Positions 8,403 through 16,937 of a stretch of DNA of 56,321 bases are shown one piece after another. A program made the position numbers and the translations under genes. Within the stretch, counting starts at the first letter, position 1. Each line of letters opens with the position of its first letter. Below the pieces are notes generated by a model that had not been told where the DNA came from, searched no databases, and saw only the letters and a program-made list of their open reading frames with translations. Origin of the DNA: Shewanella inventionis (GTDB lineage Bacteria > Pseudomonadota > Gammaproteobacteria > Enterobacterales > Shewanellaceae); contig NZ_BMII01000033.1 in assembly GCF_014641855.1 (NCBI RefSeq), forward strand, positions 1 to 56,321, read 5' to 3'.

Positions 8403-9709
8403 GAGAGTATAAAAAAATCTGTGTAAGTGGCATTCTATCCATGTATTTGAAAGGAATAAAGAATGCCAGTATCAGACCAGCTTATCGACCAGTTATTAGC
8501 TGACTACAAATCCCCGGAAGACCTGCTTGGTGAGCAAGGTATCCTTAAGCAGTTGACCAAAAAGCTTGCCGAACGCGCCCTTGAAGCCGAGATGGAGCAG
8601 CATCTAGGTTATGCCAAACATGATGCCGCCGGTAAAAACACCGGTAACTCCCGCAACGGTAAAAGTCGTAAATCAGTGCGCAGTATTCACGGCGATATTG
8701 AGCTTGAAACACCGCGAGACCGCAATGGCAGCTTCGAGCCTAAGCTCATCAAGAAAGGCGAGAAACAGCTCGGTGGCTTTGATGAGCGAATTGTCTCCCT
8801 GTATGCCAGAGGTATGTCAACCCGCGATATTCAGGCCCACTTTGAAGAAGCCTATGGTGTTGAAGTCTCGCCGACGTTTATCTCTCAGGTCACCAATGCC
8901 GTACTGGACGAGGTCAAAGCCTGGCAGCAGCGGCCATTAGCATCGGTATACCCGATAGTCTATCTGGACTGTTTGGTTGTGCGCAGCCGCGATTCCGGCA
9001 GCATCCAGAACAAGTCTGTCTACCTAGCCCTTGGCGTAAACACCGATGGCGAGAAAGAGTTGCTGGGCTTATGGATAGCGCAAACCGAAGGTGCCAAGTT
9101 CTGGCTCTCGGTGATGAACGAGCTGAAAAATAGGGGCGTGGAAGACATCTTCATCGCTTGCGTTGATGGCCTCAAAGGCTTCCCGGATGCGATTGAAGCC
9201 GTTTACCCTAAAACACAGGTGCAACTATGTATCGTGCATCAAATCCGCAATAGCCTGCGCTTCGTCAGCTGGAAAGAGCGTAAAGCTGTTGCAGCAGACC
9301 TTAAAACTATTTATGGCGCAGCAACCCTGCAACAGGCAGAGCAGGCGCTGGAGCAGTTTGCCGAAACCTGGGATAACCAGCATCCGAGCATTAGCAAATC
9401 CTGGCGCGATAACTGGATAAGGCTGAGTGTGTTCTTCGACTATCCACCGGAGATACGCAAGGTCATATACACCACCAATGCCATCGAATCGCTTAATGCC
9501 AGCCTGCGTCAGGTCACCAAGACCAGAAGGTCATTCCCAAGTGATGATGCGGTGCTGAAGTTGCTATATCTGGCTTTACACCAGATTGCTAAAAAGTGGA
9601 CAATGCCACTACGAGATTGGAAGCCAGCCATGACGCAGTTTATGATCATGTACGGTGACCGAGTATCGTTATGATAAACAGCCACTTACACAGAAAATTT
9701 TATAGTCTC
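8403..9709 (+). mobile_element. complete IS256-family insertion sequence
   Basis: Terminal inverted repeats of 29 bp are visible: left 8403-8431 (GAGAGTATAAAA...TCTGTGTAAGTGGC) and the complement of right 9681-9709 (GAGACTATAAAA...TCTGTGTAAGTGGC), 25 of 29 identical by eye. The element is 1307 bp with one transposase gene. The flanking octamers (CCGAAGTC left, TAACGTGA right) are different, so no target duplication remains, pointing to deletion or recombination at this copy. Confidence 0.88.
8463..9674 (+). CDS. IS256-family (mutator type) transposase
   Basis: DDE transposase of 403 residues. The acidic triad is visible in order: first Asp in VYLDCLVV, second in ACVDGLKGF, Glu in YTTNAIESLN, the standard IS256/MuDR arrangement with the C/D(2)H segment CIVHQIRNS before the Glu. 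The N-terminal ERALEAEMEQHLGY region is the family's DNA-binding part. The frame is intact and begins 32 bases inside the left terminal repeat, so the element may be active. An outward effect on the neighbouring P-type ATPase promoter is possible. Confidence 0.96.
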   Translation: MPVSDQLIDQLLADYKSPEDLLGEQGILKQLTKKLAERALEAEMEQHLGYAKHDAAGKNTGNSRNGKSRKSVRSIHGDIELETPRDRNGSFEPKLIKKGEKQLGGFDERIVSLYARGMSTRDIQAHFEEAYGVEVSPTFISQVTNAVLDEVKAWQQRPLASVYPIVYLDCLVVRSRDSGSIQNKSVYLALGVNTDGEKELLGLWIAQTEGAKFWLSVMNELKNRGVEDIFIACVDGLKGFPDAIEAVYPKTQVQLCIVHQIRNSLRFVSWKERKAVAADLKTIYGAATLQQAEQALEQFAETWDNQHPSISKSWRDNWIRLSVFFDYPPEIRKVIYTTNAIESLNASLRQVTKTRRSFPSDDAVLKLLYLALHQIAKKWTMPLRDWKPAMTQFMIMYGDRVSL

Positions 9710-9904
9710 TAACGTGAACTATGAGATTTGGATAAGAGTCTCAGTTAACTAGCAAATTGACGGAATCATCGATCTTTAACGTTCACCTGTTGAATAAAAT
9801 GTTAATGTCTTTGAACTAGCTCAATACTCTCGAAATTAAAATTAACCCTAGAAAACTAAAGCGCTAGACTAGCTTCATAAATTTTAATCAGTTAAGGAAT
9901 CGCT

Positions 9905-11965
9905 ATGGACCATCAACATGTATATGACGCTCAGGGAAAGCAGCTTTGCTGTACGCAAGAGGAGAAAATTAATATGGCTGCGGACAATCTAATTAAACAC
10001 AAACATGCTAACAACAGCTGTTGCTCTACGGATAGCCATAATGATCATAGTGATGACGATGGACATAACCATGATGCCGATAGCGATAGCAATGTGAAGT
10101 TGTTTTTACCACCAGCGATCAGTCTGATAGCTTTATTGATTGCTATTGCCCTCGATAATTATATTCCACAATCCTGGTTTACTGGTTGGGTTCGAATCGG
10201 TTGGTACATAGCTGCTTACCTACCAGTAGGCGTGCCGGTAATCAAAGAAGCAATCCAAAGCATTATGAAGGGAGAGATTTTCTCCGAATTCTTTCTTATG
10301 AGTATTGCGACCATCGGAGCTTTCATTATCGGTGAATACCCTGAAGGTGTTGCAGTAATGCTTTTTTACTCTGTTGGGGAAGTATTCCAGACCTTGGCAG
10401 TAAAGAGAGCAAAAACTAATATTAAAGCGTTACTAGATCAGCGCCCAGATGAAGTGACTGTGATAGACGGGAATAGAACTACAGTGCGTAAAGCAGCAAC
10501 TGTAAATATTGGAGAAATTATTCAGCTCAAAGCAGGTGAAAAACTTGGATTAGATGGTGAACTTCTGTCCGATAAAGCCTCATTTAACACGGCAGCTCTT
10601 ACTGGTGAAAGCAAACCGGATAGTAAGAGCAAAGGTGAAAGTGTTCTCGCAGGTATGATTAACCTCAACACGGTGTCACAAGTAAAGGTTACTACTGCAT
10701 ACACAGACAGCAAGCTTTCACGAATTTTGGAACTCGTTCAAAATGCCACTGCGCAGAAAGCTCCAACAGAATTATTCATACGCAAATTCGCCAAAATCTA
10801 CACCCCAATCGTTGTAGCGCTTGCGATTTTAATTTGCGTAGTACCGTACTTCGTTGTAGATGCCTATGACTTTAATCAGTGGCTTTATCGAGCATTGATA
10901 TTCCTCGTGATCTCCTGTCCGTGTGCATTGGTCATCAGTATTCCGCTAGGCTATTTTGGAGGAATAGGTGCGGCAAGTAAAAACGGCATTTTATTCAAAG
11001 GAAGCCATTTCCTCGATTCAATTTCAACAATACAAAATGTAGTAATGGATAAAACAGGAACCATGACTGAAGGTGTATTTAAGGTACAGGATGTACTGAT
11101 TCAGGATGGTTTTGATCGTGAAGAAATTTTGCGAATGGTAAATGTATTGGAGAACCAAAGCACTCATCCGGTCGCCACAGCTATACACGAATACGTAGGA
11201 GAGGTTGATAGCTCAATTACACTTTCCAATGTTGAGGAAATCTCCGGGCATGGATTGAAAGCGGAGATTAATGGCAAAGAATTACTAGTGGGCAATTTCA
11301 AGTTATTGAATAAATTCAATGTCTCCTACGATGTAGACCCGGCCAAAATTGTTTATACCGTCATTGCGTTTGCTTACGATAATAAGTTTGCTGGTTACCT
11401 CACCATCGCTGACAACATAAAAGAAGATGCCCAATTAACCGTAGATACACTAAAGGAACTAGGTATCAATATTACTATGCTTAGTGGCGATAAAAATACC
11501 GTTGTACAGTTCGTAGCGCAGAAACTGGGAATCCCAAATGCATTTGGTGATCTTCTCCCCGAGGATAAAGTCGACAAGGTAAAAGAGTTAAAGGGAAAAA
11601 ATGAAACAGTTGCATTTGTGGGGGACGGCGTTAACGATGCGCCTGTGGTCGCGCTAAGTGATGTTGGAATTGCAATGGGCGGGCTTGGGAGTGACGCAAC
11701 TATCGAAACAGCAGATGTGGTAATTCAAGATGACAAACCCAGCAAAATTCCTACAGCTATTGCAATTGGTAAACAAACCAAACGTATAGTTTGGCAAAAC
11801 ATATCTTTGGCATTTACTGTAAAAATAATCGTATTAGCCCTTGGTGCTGGCGGAATGGCCACCATGTGGGAAGCAGTATTTGCAGATGTGGGCGTTGCTC
11901 TACTCGCAATTGTCAACGCGGTACGAATTCAGAAAATGCAATTTCATCTAGAATCGAAATCATAA
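9905..11965 (+). CDS. Zn/Cd/Pb-exporting P1B-type ATPase, Bacteroidota-like
   Basis: Heavy-metal P-type ATPase of 686 residues. The N-terminus has no GMxCxxC HMA domain; instead residues 1-65 are rich in His, Cys and Asp (HKHANNSCC, HNDHSDDDGHNHDADS), a likely metal-binding tail. The CPC transport motif (SCPCALVIS, near 337), DKTGT phosphorylation site (near 381), a TGES actuator motif and GDGVNDAP hinge are intact. The helix text CALVISIPLGYFGGIGAASK and the AT-leaning, simple codon use look like the ATPases of Bacteroidota more than proteobacterial ZntA. It stands alone, without a MerR- or ArsR-type regulator. The 195 bases upstream are AT-rich with a possible TTGAAC -35 near 9811, and a terminator follows. 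Substrate is from family pattern. Confidence 0.9.
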   Translation: MDHQHVYDAQGKQLCCTQEEKINMAADNLIKHKHANNSCCSTDSHNDHSDDDGHNHDADSDSNVKLFLPPAISLIALLIAIALDNYIPQSWFTGWVRIGWYIAAYLPVGVPVIKEAIQSIMKGEIFSEFFLMSIATIGAFIIGEYPEGVAVMLFYSVGEVFQTLAVKRAKTNIKALLDQRPDEVTVIDGNRTTVRKAATVNIGEIIQLKAGEKLGLDGELLSDKASFNTAALTGESKPDSKSKGESVLAGMINLNTVSQVKVTTAYTDSKLSRILELVQNATAQKAPTELFIRKFAKIYTPIVVALAILICVVPYFVVDAYDFNQWLYRALIFLVISCPCALVISIPLGYFGGIGAASKNGILFKGSHFLDSISTIQNVVMDKTGTMTEGVFKVQDVLIQDGFDREEILRMVNVLENQSTHPVATAIHEYVGEVDSSITLSNVEEISGHGLKAEINGKELLVGNFKLLNKFNVSYDVDPAKIVYTVIAFAYDNKFAGYLTIADNIKEDAQLTVDTLKELGINITMLSGDKNTVVQFVAQKLGIPNAFGDLLPEDKVDKVKELKGKNETVAFVGDGVNDAPVVALSDVGIAMGGLGSDATIETADVVIQDDKPSKIPTAIAIGKQTKRIVWQNISLAFTVKIIVLALGAGGMATMWEAVFADVGVALLAIVNAVRIQKMQFHLESKS

Positions 11966-11973
11966 AATTAAAA

Positions 11974-12007
11974 AAACCCACTTCGGCGAACGAAGCGGGT
12001 TTAATTT
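11974..12007 (+). terminator. rho-independent terminator after the Zn/Cd ATPase
   Basis: AACCCACTTCG and CGAAGCGGGTT form an 11-bp stem with a GCGA loop and one G-U pair, flanked by A-rich sequence before and T-rich sequence after, so it may act in both directions. Confidence 0.8.
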
Positions 12008-12103
12008 ATTAGCCTGTAGTTATTAGGGCTTGTTGACGTTTCGAGATTAAATTTTGTTCGCTCTGGCGGCGTTGCCGGATTATGGCATCAACCTGGCCAA
12101 TGG

Positions 12104-12385
12104 TTAGCGTTCATTTTCAAGCCCGTGCCATACCCGCAGAATAATAATGGTGTTGCTATGTAATGAATAACGCACAACGTAGTGGCCAAAGATGATGTCA
12201 CGAATGACATCCGGCACAGGCGCCAGCGCAACCGGAGTGCCGAGCTTAGGAAAGGCTGGCAACAGCTGAATTTTACTTATTAACTCTGCAGCTACTCTAT
12301 TGGCGGCGGTTGGATTATGCACGGCGATAAACTGCCGTAAACGCTTTAAATCGCCGATAGCCTCATCGGTATAAACTAATTTCAC
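12104..12385 (-). CDS. ParE/RelE-superfamily toxin
   Basis: Small basic protein of 93 residues with the ParE layout: YTDEAIGDLKRLRQFIA helix, a conserved LLPAFPKLGTPV stretch, then the beta-sheet ending VRYSLHSNTIIILRVWHG. Such toxins inhibit gyrase (ParE) or cut mRNA (RelE); which one cannot be read here, though the length and the IRDIIFGHYVVRY segment fit ParE better. Its ATG overlaps the antitoxin stop by 4 bases, giving translational coupling. It is cargo that may stabilise the hotspot. Confidence 0.85.
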   Translation of the reverse strand: MKLVYTDEAIGDLKRLRQFIAVHNPTAANRVAAELISKIQLLPAFPKLGTPVALAPVPDVIRDIIFGHYVVRYSLHSNTIIILRVWHGLENER

Positions 12386-12654
12386 TTAACCGATCCCGGT
12401 GCAGCCTGTTCATGTTCCGTTCCCCAGCTGCTTAACCAGTTGTGCACTTCACCGGCGTCCACCACTTTTCCCTGCGCTGCAGATTCCATAGCATCCAGGG
12501 TTTGTTGCCAGCGAGCTAGCTCCAACTGCTGCTTATCTATGTATTCCGCTAAGGCCTGATTAATCACCCAGCCTTTACTGCGATTAAGCCTGTTAGCGAT
12601 AGCATCCAACTGCTGCTCAACCTCGGCTTGTAAGCGAACTGTCGTCACGCTCAT
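12382..12654 (-). CDS. RHH/CopG-type antitoxin for the ParE-like toxin
   Basis: About 90 residues starting MSVTTVRLQAEVEQQLDAIA, the short beta strand plus two helices of a ribbon-helix-helix DNA-binding domain (residues 1-45), followed by an acidic toxin-binding C-terminus. A longer frame to 12687 exists, but the ATG at 12654 has an AAGGTG Shine-Dalgarno sequence 7 bases upstream and keeps the operator outside the gene. It should neutralise the downstream ParE-like toxin and repress the pair's promoter. Confidence 0.85.
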   Translation of the reverse strand: MSVTTVRLQAEVEQQLDAIANRLNRSKGWVINQALAEYIDKQQLELARWQQTLDAMESAAQGKVVDAGEVHNWLSSWGTEHEQAAPGSVK

Positions 12655-12673
12655 GCTTTTCACCTTTAGCAAA

Positions 12674-12690
12674 ACAATGTAATACATTGT
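12674..12690. promoter_or_regulatory. palindromic operator of the ParE/RHH operon
   Basis: ACAATGTAATACATTGT is a perfect 8-1-8 palindrome 20 bases upstream of the antitoxin ATG. RHH antitoxins bind such sites to autoregulate, so this is the expected operator. Confidence 0.65.
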
Positions 12691-12984
12691 AGTCAGCTTA
12701 GATCAGATACGCAATTTAACGGTGAAGCGGCACGGGGTCTCAGTTATTTAATTTTTGTCTGACTCCACTTATTTCGCCCGTTAAGCATATCAATGCAATT
12801 GTTGCAGTGAGAACAACAGCTGGATCTGACCCCGAATGTCCAACCAGATAATCCGATGAGATGCCGGTTTGCCTCACTCTCATGCAAAGGTAAGATCAAC
12901 CATTTAATCCCCTTACCCGAAAAACCGAAGAAAAATGGCGAGTAGAGACTCGCCATTTTCCGCTACCCCCTCGACGTATCCAGC
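12691..12984. other. non-coding stretch with REP-like relic
   Basis: No convincing gene. The stretch has GTCTGACTCCACTT (12758 on) and GGATCTGACCCC (12822 on), whose second element is the inverted form of GGGGTCAGATCC; this pattern resembles degenerate REP/Y1-transposase-associated repeats seen in many gammaproteobacteria. The 3' end holds a short stem, GGCGAGTAGAGACTCGCC (12937 on), likely the copA terminator. Confidence 0.35.
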
Positions 12985-15309
12985 TTAAACGGAACCACGA
13001 AGCCGCAGCGAGTTGAATACAACGGACGCTGAACTCAGACTCATCGCCAGGGCTGCAAACATGGGTGATAGAAGCAACCCGGCAAACGGGTACAGGACGC
13101 CAGCAGCCAGTGGAACGCCTAACGCATTATAAATGAACGCAAAACCAAGGTTCTGCTTCATATTGAGAACAGTCTTGTTTGACAGGTCCCGGGCAATCGA
13201 GATACCCCGCAGGTCTCCTTTTACCAAGGTGATTTGCGCACTGTTCATCGCTACGTCCGTCCCGGTTCCCATAGCGATACCGACATTCGCCTTGGCCAGT
13301 GCCGGGGCATCGTTGATGCCGTCGCCCGCCATCGCAACGATGCAACCTTCTGATTGAAGCTTATCAACCAGATTCAGCTTGTCGGCCGGTTTCACTTCGC
13401 CATGAACTTCGTCTATGCCTAGTTGTTCGGCGACCGCTTTTGCCGTTGAAATACCGTCACCAGTAGCCATGATGACCCTGATTCCCGCGGCCTTGAGCGC
13501 CTGTACCGCTTCAGGGGTGCTCTGTTTGATGGGGTCGGAAACGGCGAGTAGGCCGACCAGTGTGCCGTCAACCGCCAGGTACATCACACTCGCACCCTTT
13601 ATCCTCCATCCCTCAGCGGTGGCAGCCAGGCCATCAACATTGACGTTATCCTGCTGCATGAACGCAGTGTTGCCCAACAGCATTATTTTGCCTTCAACCT
13701 TGCCCCGTACGCCTATGCCGCTACCCGAGTCAAAGTCGTCCACTGGGCTGAGCACCAAATTACGTTCGCGCGCAGCGCTGACAATAGCGTCAGCCAAAGG
13801 ATGCTCGCTGCCTTGATCGAGGCTGGCAGCCAGGCGCAAGATTTCATCGGCGTCCAACTCGCCAGCGGAAACAGCCTGATCGAATGCGGGTCGGCCTTCT
13901 GTCAAGGTGCCGGTCTTGTCTACGATGAGCGTATCGACTTTGCGCAGATTTTCTATTGCTGCTGCATCACGAAACAGAACACCCTGGGTTGCGCCTCGTC
14001 CGGTAGCAACCATGACTGACATGGGCGTTGCGAGCCCCAACGCACAAGGGCAAGCGATGATCAGAACAGCGACCGCATTGATCAGGCCATAGACCCAGCT
14101 TGGCTGCGGGCCGAACATGCCCCACACGACCAAGGTGAGGATGGCGATGGCTACCACCGCCATGACAAAGTAACCCGCCACCAAATCAGCCATCCGTTGC
14201 ATCGGCGCCCGAGAGCGTTGGGCCTGAGCCACCAACTGGACAATTTGTGACAACACAGTGGCCGAGCCGACTTTCTCCGCCCGGATCACAAGTGCACCAG
14301 AGGTGTTCATCGTTGCCCCTATGACCTTGTCACCCGGGCGCTTGCTGATGGGTAACGATTCACCAGTCAACATGGATTCATCGAGAGAACTTGCACCCTC
14401 TTCAACAATGCCATCGACAGGAACTTTCTCACCGGGACGTACGCGTAAACGATCACCTTCATGCACATGCGTCAGCGGTACATCTTCTTCTGTTCCGTCT
14501 GCATTGATACGGCGGGCCGTCTTGGGCGCCAGACCGAGCAATGACCGGACGGCAGCGGATGTCTGGGAACGCGCGCGAAGCTCCAGCACCTGACCAAACA
14601 GCGTAAGGGAAATGATCACCACTGCGGCTTCGAAATAAACCGCCACACGCCCCATGGACATGAATGTTTCCGGAAATATACCGGGAGCTACGGTTGCCAG
14701 CGAGCTGTAGACGAAGGCGGCACCGGTACCCAAGCCGATGAGCGTCCACATGTTGGGACTGCGGTTGACCACTGATTGCCAACCCCGTACGAAGAACGGC
14801 TGTCCGGCCCACAGCACCACGGGAAGCGACAGTACAAGCTCTATCCACGTTTGCGTCGCCATCTCGAACCAGCCAAGCTGTGGCCCAAACATGGCAAGCA
14901 CCGTGACAATGACGGTAAAAGGCAATGTCCACCAGAATCGCCTGGAAAAATCGTCCAGCTCGGGATTGTCATCTTCCAGACTGGGCATCAGGGGTTCAAG
15001 TGCCATGCCGCATTTAGGGCAGGTTCCGGGGTTGTCCTGACGTATTTCCGGATGCATCGGGCACGTATAAATTGTGCCTTTGACCGCTTCCGAGGGAGGT
15101 GGCGGGGTTGGTGAAAGAAACTTCTCAGGGTCATGCTGGAATCTATTCATGCATTTGGTGCTGCAGAAGTAGTAAGTTTTACCCGCATGCTCAACATGCT
15201 GGGCAGAGTCTGCCGTTACACCCATGCCGCAGACCGGGTCTGTAAGCCCTGAGCCCGTGTGGGAGGGTGTATGGTGATGACAATGAGACTCAGAATTATC
15301 GTGACCCAT
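12985..15309 (-). CDS. copA: copper-exporting P1B-type ATPase with YHS and HMBD domains
   Basis: Cu(I)-exporting ATPase of about 774 residues. In order: a His-rich N-terminus ([10 protein letters not shown]), a YHS domain (DPVCGM ... [12 protein letters not shown]), a heavy-metal-binding YTCPMHPEI ... CPKCGM segment, membrane helices, TGES actuator, the CPC motif ([11 protein letters not shown], near 420), DKTGT (near 463) and [11 protein letters not shown] with this N-terminal pair is the CopA type found on metal-resistance islands of Pseudomonas, Marinobacter and Shewanella. The frame runs to an ATG at 15390, but the one at 15309 has an AAGGTG Shine-Dalgarno sequence and begins the recognisable protein. 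It is divergent from a CopR-like relic, with cop-box repeats between. Confidence 0.94.
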   Translation of the reverse strand: MGHDNSESHCHHHTPSHTGSGLTDPVCGMGVTADSAQHVEHAGKTYYFCSTKCMNRFQHDPEKFLSPTPPPPSEAVKGTIYTCPMHPEIRQDNPGTCPKCGMALEPLMPSLEDDNPELDDFSRRFWWTLPFTVIVTVLAMFGPQLGWFEMATQTWIELVLSLPVVLWAGQPFFVRGWQSVVNRSPNMWTLIGLGTGAAFVYSSLATVAPGIFPETFMSMGRVAVYFEAAVVIISLTLFGQVLELRARSQTSAAVRSLLGLAPKTARRINADGTEEDVPLTHVHEGDRLRVRPGEKVPVDGIVEEGASSLDESMLTGESLPISKRPGDKVIGATMNTSGALVIRAEKVGSATVLSQIVQLVAQAQRSRAPMQRMADLVAGYFVMAVVAIAILTLVVWGMFGPQPSWVYGLINAVAVLIIACPCALGLATPMSVMVATGRGATQGVLFRDAAAIENLRKVDTLIVDKTGTLTEGRPAFDQAVSAGELDADEILRLAASLDQGSEHPLADAIVSAARERNLVLSPVDDFDSGSGIGVRGKVEGKIMLLGNTAFMQQDNVNVDGLAATAEGWRIKGASVMYLAVDGTLVGLLAVSDPIKQSTPEAVQALKAAGIRVIMATGDGISTAKAVAEQLGIDEVHGEVKPADKLNLVDKLQSEGCIVAMAGDGINDAPALAKANVGIAMGTGTDVAMNSAQITLVKGDLRGISIARDLSNKTVLNMKQNLGFAFIYNALGVPLAAGVLYPFAGLLLSPMFAALAMSLSSASVVFNSLRLRGSV

Positions 15310-15625
15310 GGATAAGCACCTTTTCAAATAAGCAGGCAGTTTGCGCCGCGTTTTTTGCGGCTTCTTAAAGGAGGAGATTACATGAATCATGATACCATAA
15401 ACTTATTAGTTAAAGATGACCAGGCTGCTCCCGCAAGCATTACATTTTAGTCATGTTATGCGAACAACGCTTTTCTCACCGATATAACCTAGCTTCCGGC
15501 CACCAACATTACATATTTGTCATTTTCTGGTCATGTTGTGGGCAGATTTCAGACTATAAAATTGATATTGACGACAATGAAATGGACTGGCTTCCTTGGC
15601 CTGAACTGTAGAGCGGAGTGGAACG
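15310..15625. promoter_or_regulatory. copA/copR intergenic region with two cop-box-like repeats
   Basis: Two direct copies of CATTACAT.TT.GTCAT lie in the divergent promoter region: CATTACATTTTAGTCATG at 15438 and CATTACATATTTGTCATT at 15507, each followed by a second (G)TCATGTT half (15451, 15530). Such repeats are the usual binding sites of CopR/CusR/PcoR-type regulators. One faces copA, the other the regulator relic. Nothing else is seen in this 316-base gap. Confidence 0.65.
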
Positions 15626-16030
15626 ATGAAGATTCTCATCGTAGAAGATGAAGTAAAAACTGGGGATTATATCCGGCAGGGCTTCATGGAATCCGGCTTT
15701 GTGGTAGATCTCGCCCGGACCGGGCTCGATGGTCACCACCTGGCGATTACCGGCTCGTATAACTTGATTGTCCTTGATGTAATGCTGCCTGATGTGGATG
15801 GCTGGCGAATTATGCAGTCATTGAGAGAGGCCAGATCCATCACGCCTGTGTTATTTCTCATCGCAAGGGACAGTGTAGAAGACCGGGTCAAGGGTCTGGA
15901 ATTGGGAGCGGACGACTATCTGGTCAAGCCTTGGCAATCTATGGGTACAAATATTTTTGCTTTGTGCCTGAGGGTAGTTAACCTGCAAATTCGACTTAAC
16001 TTTAAATGCTCCAAAGTTCGTCTCGCTTAA
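15626..16030 (+). pseudogene. truncated CopR/CusR-type copper response regulator
   Basis: Residues 1-102 are the receiver domain of a heavy-metal response regulator: [20 protein letters not shown], phosphorylated Asp in VLDVMLPD (near 51) and the invariant Lys in YLVKP (101). After KP the reading frame turns into unrelated sequence (WQSMGTNIF...), with no winged helix and no downstream sensor kinase. The conserved switch Thr of [10 protein letters not shown] is also changed to Ile ([10 protein letters not shown]). It is therefore very unlikely to activate copA; a chromosomal CopR/CusR might do so through the cop boxes. The break near 15932 marks a recombination edge of the hotspot. Confidence 0.85.
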
Positions 16031-16140
16031 CTCGTGCCGAATGTCCGCTTTCAGTGAAAAGCTCCGATTTAATCGAATCTCAGTGAATTTCTGCTATTGG
16101 CACATAAGTAATATTCATAAAGTGCGAATACTACATTAGC

Positions 16141-16848
16141 TCACTTAACTGCAAAAACCGTAACCAATGTCTTCATTGAGTCACCCGTAATCATAACAAA
16201 GTACATTTTGCTCCCCACATGCTGCCATAACTCGGCCTCTTGTGCATATTTTTTGGCTTTTTGGATAGCGACACTTTCTGGTAACTGGGCTTTAGTTAGC
16301 CCCGAGCATAGCAGCTTAGTGCACAAAGCCTTCCAAGGATGCTTAGGTACACCGTCAGAAAGCCGTTCCACAAACCGTTCCTGTGCATGACGAGTCACCA
16401 CGACAGGCCCAATACTTGGCACATTGATGACCTCATCGATTTCTCTCACGGTAGCATTATCGACGCAGTATTCTTCGAAGGAATGGGAGAGCCATTCTTC
16501 CCGTTTTTCTACCGATATCTGTGCTTCTTGGTAGCGGGTGAGCAAGAACCTAGTCAGGCTGTAAAGTGAATGCTGAGTTGAGCGTTGTTTCTGTAACTTT
16601 TTGATGGCTCCTTTACTGACCCGGATTTGAAGCCCATTACCGCTTCGGTTACTCCCCATCACCTCTTTCACTGACAGTAGGTGATGAATAGCATAAACCT
16701 CAGCTGCAATTGGCTTTTGCTGCTCAGGTAGCTTGTCGTATTGCTCACCTAAATCGACCTTTAGCTCACCACCTCTTCGAAGGCCGGTCTTCCAGTAAAC
16801 CGTAAACTCACCATCAATCTGCTTTGTTAACAGGGTTAATACCATCAT
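16141..16848 (-). CDS. hypothetical protein at the hotspot border (position of SXT s073)
   Basis: No family recognised with confidence. The 235-residue product is soluble, without signal peptide or membrane segment; residues 1-110 show alternating strands and helices (DGEFTVYWKTGLRRGGELKV, AAEVYAIHHLLS) that could be an RNase H-like fold, and the C-terminal part (TRHAQERFVERLSD) is helical and basic. It lies between the accessory hotspot and the terminator of the recombination operon, which is where SXT has s073. Its own start has a GGAGAA Shine-Dalgarno sequence without the masking hairpin found before the neighbouring operon genes, so it is probably a separate transcript. Confidence 0.7.
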   Translation of the reverse strand: MMVLTLLTKQIDGEFTVYWKTGLRRGGELKVDLGEQYDKLPEQQKPIAAEVYAIHHLLSVKEVMGSNRSGNGLQIRVSKGAIKKLQKQRSTQHSLYSLTRFLLTRYQEAQISVEKREEWLSHSFEEYCVDNATVREIDEVINVPSIGPVVVTRHAQERFVERLSDGVPKHPWKALCTKLLCSGLTKAQLPESVAIQKAKKYAQEAELWQHVGSKMYFVMITGDSMKTLVTVFAVK

Positions 16849-16910
16849 ATTTGTTTCTCCTATTGGTTATCTATTTTTCATTCTCCATGTTTTTTCAAAT
16901 ATGCAAGGCG

Positions 16911-16934
16911 CAAAAAAAGGGGCCGAAGCCCCTT
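16911..16934 (-). terminator. strong rho-independent terminator of the ssb-to-primase operon
   Basis: On the minus strand AAGGGGC-TTCG-GCCCCTT is followed by a run of T, three bases beyond the primase stop codon. It has a UUCG tetraloop and a 7-bp GC-rich stem, a textbook terminator that closes the long recombination operon. Confidence 0.93.
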
Positions 16935-16937
16935 GGA

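Noticed and set aside
8403..8442. N-terminal extension of the response-regulator frame
   Set aside because: These residues are encoded by the inverted repeat of the IS256-family element.
12660..12850. Possible attC site of an integron cassette around the toxin-antitoxin pair (GTTAAGC at 12780, GTCCAAC at 12838)
   Set aside because: The two core-like heptamers are in the wrong order for attC (RYYYAAC should come first), and no folded arms are present.
12744..12956. 70-residue open frame between the antitoxin and copA
   Set aside because: No Shine-Dalgarno sequence, no recognisable domain, lies in repeat-like sequence and in the copA terminator.
14459..15114. Open frames of 100-157 residues on both strands within copA
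   Set aside because: They are alternate frames of a GC-rich, clearly conserved ATPase gene.
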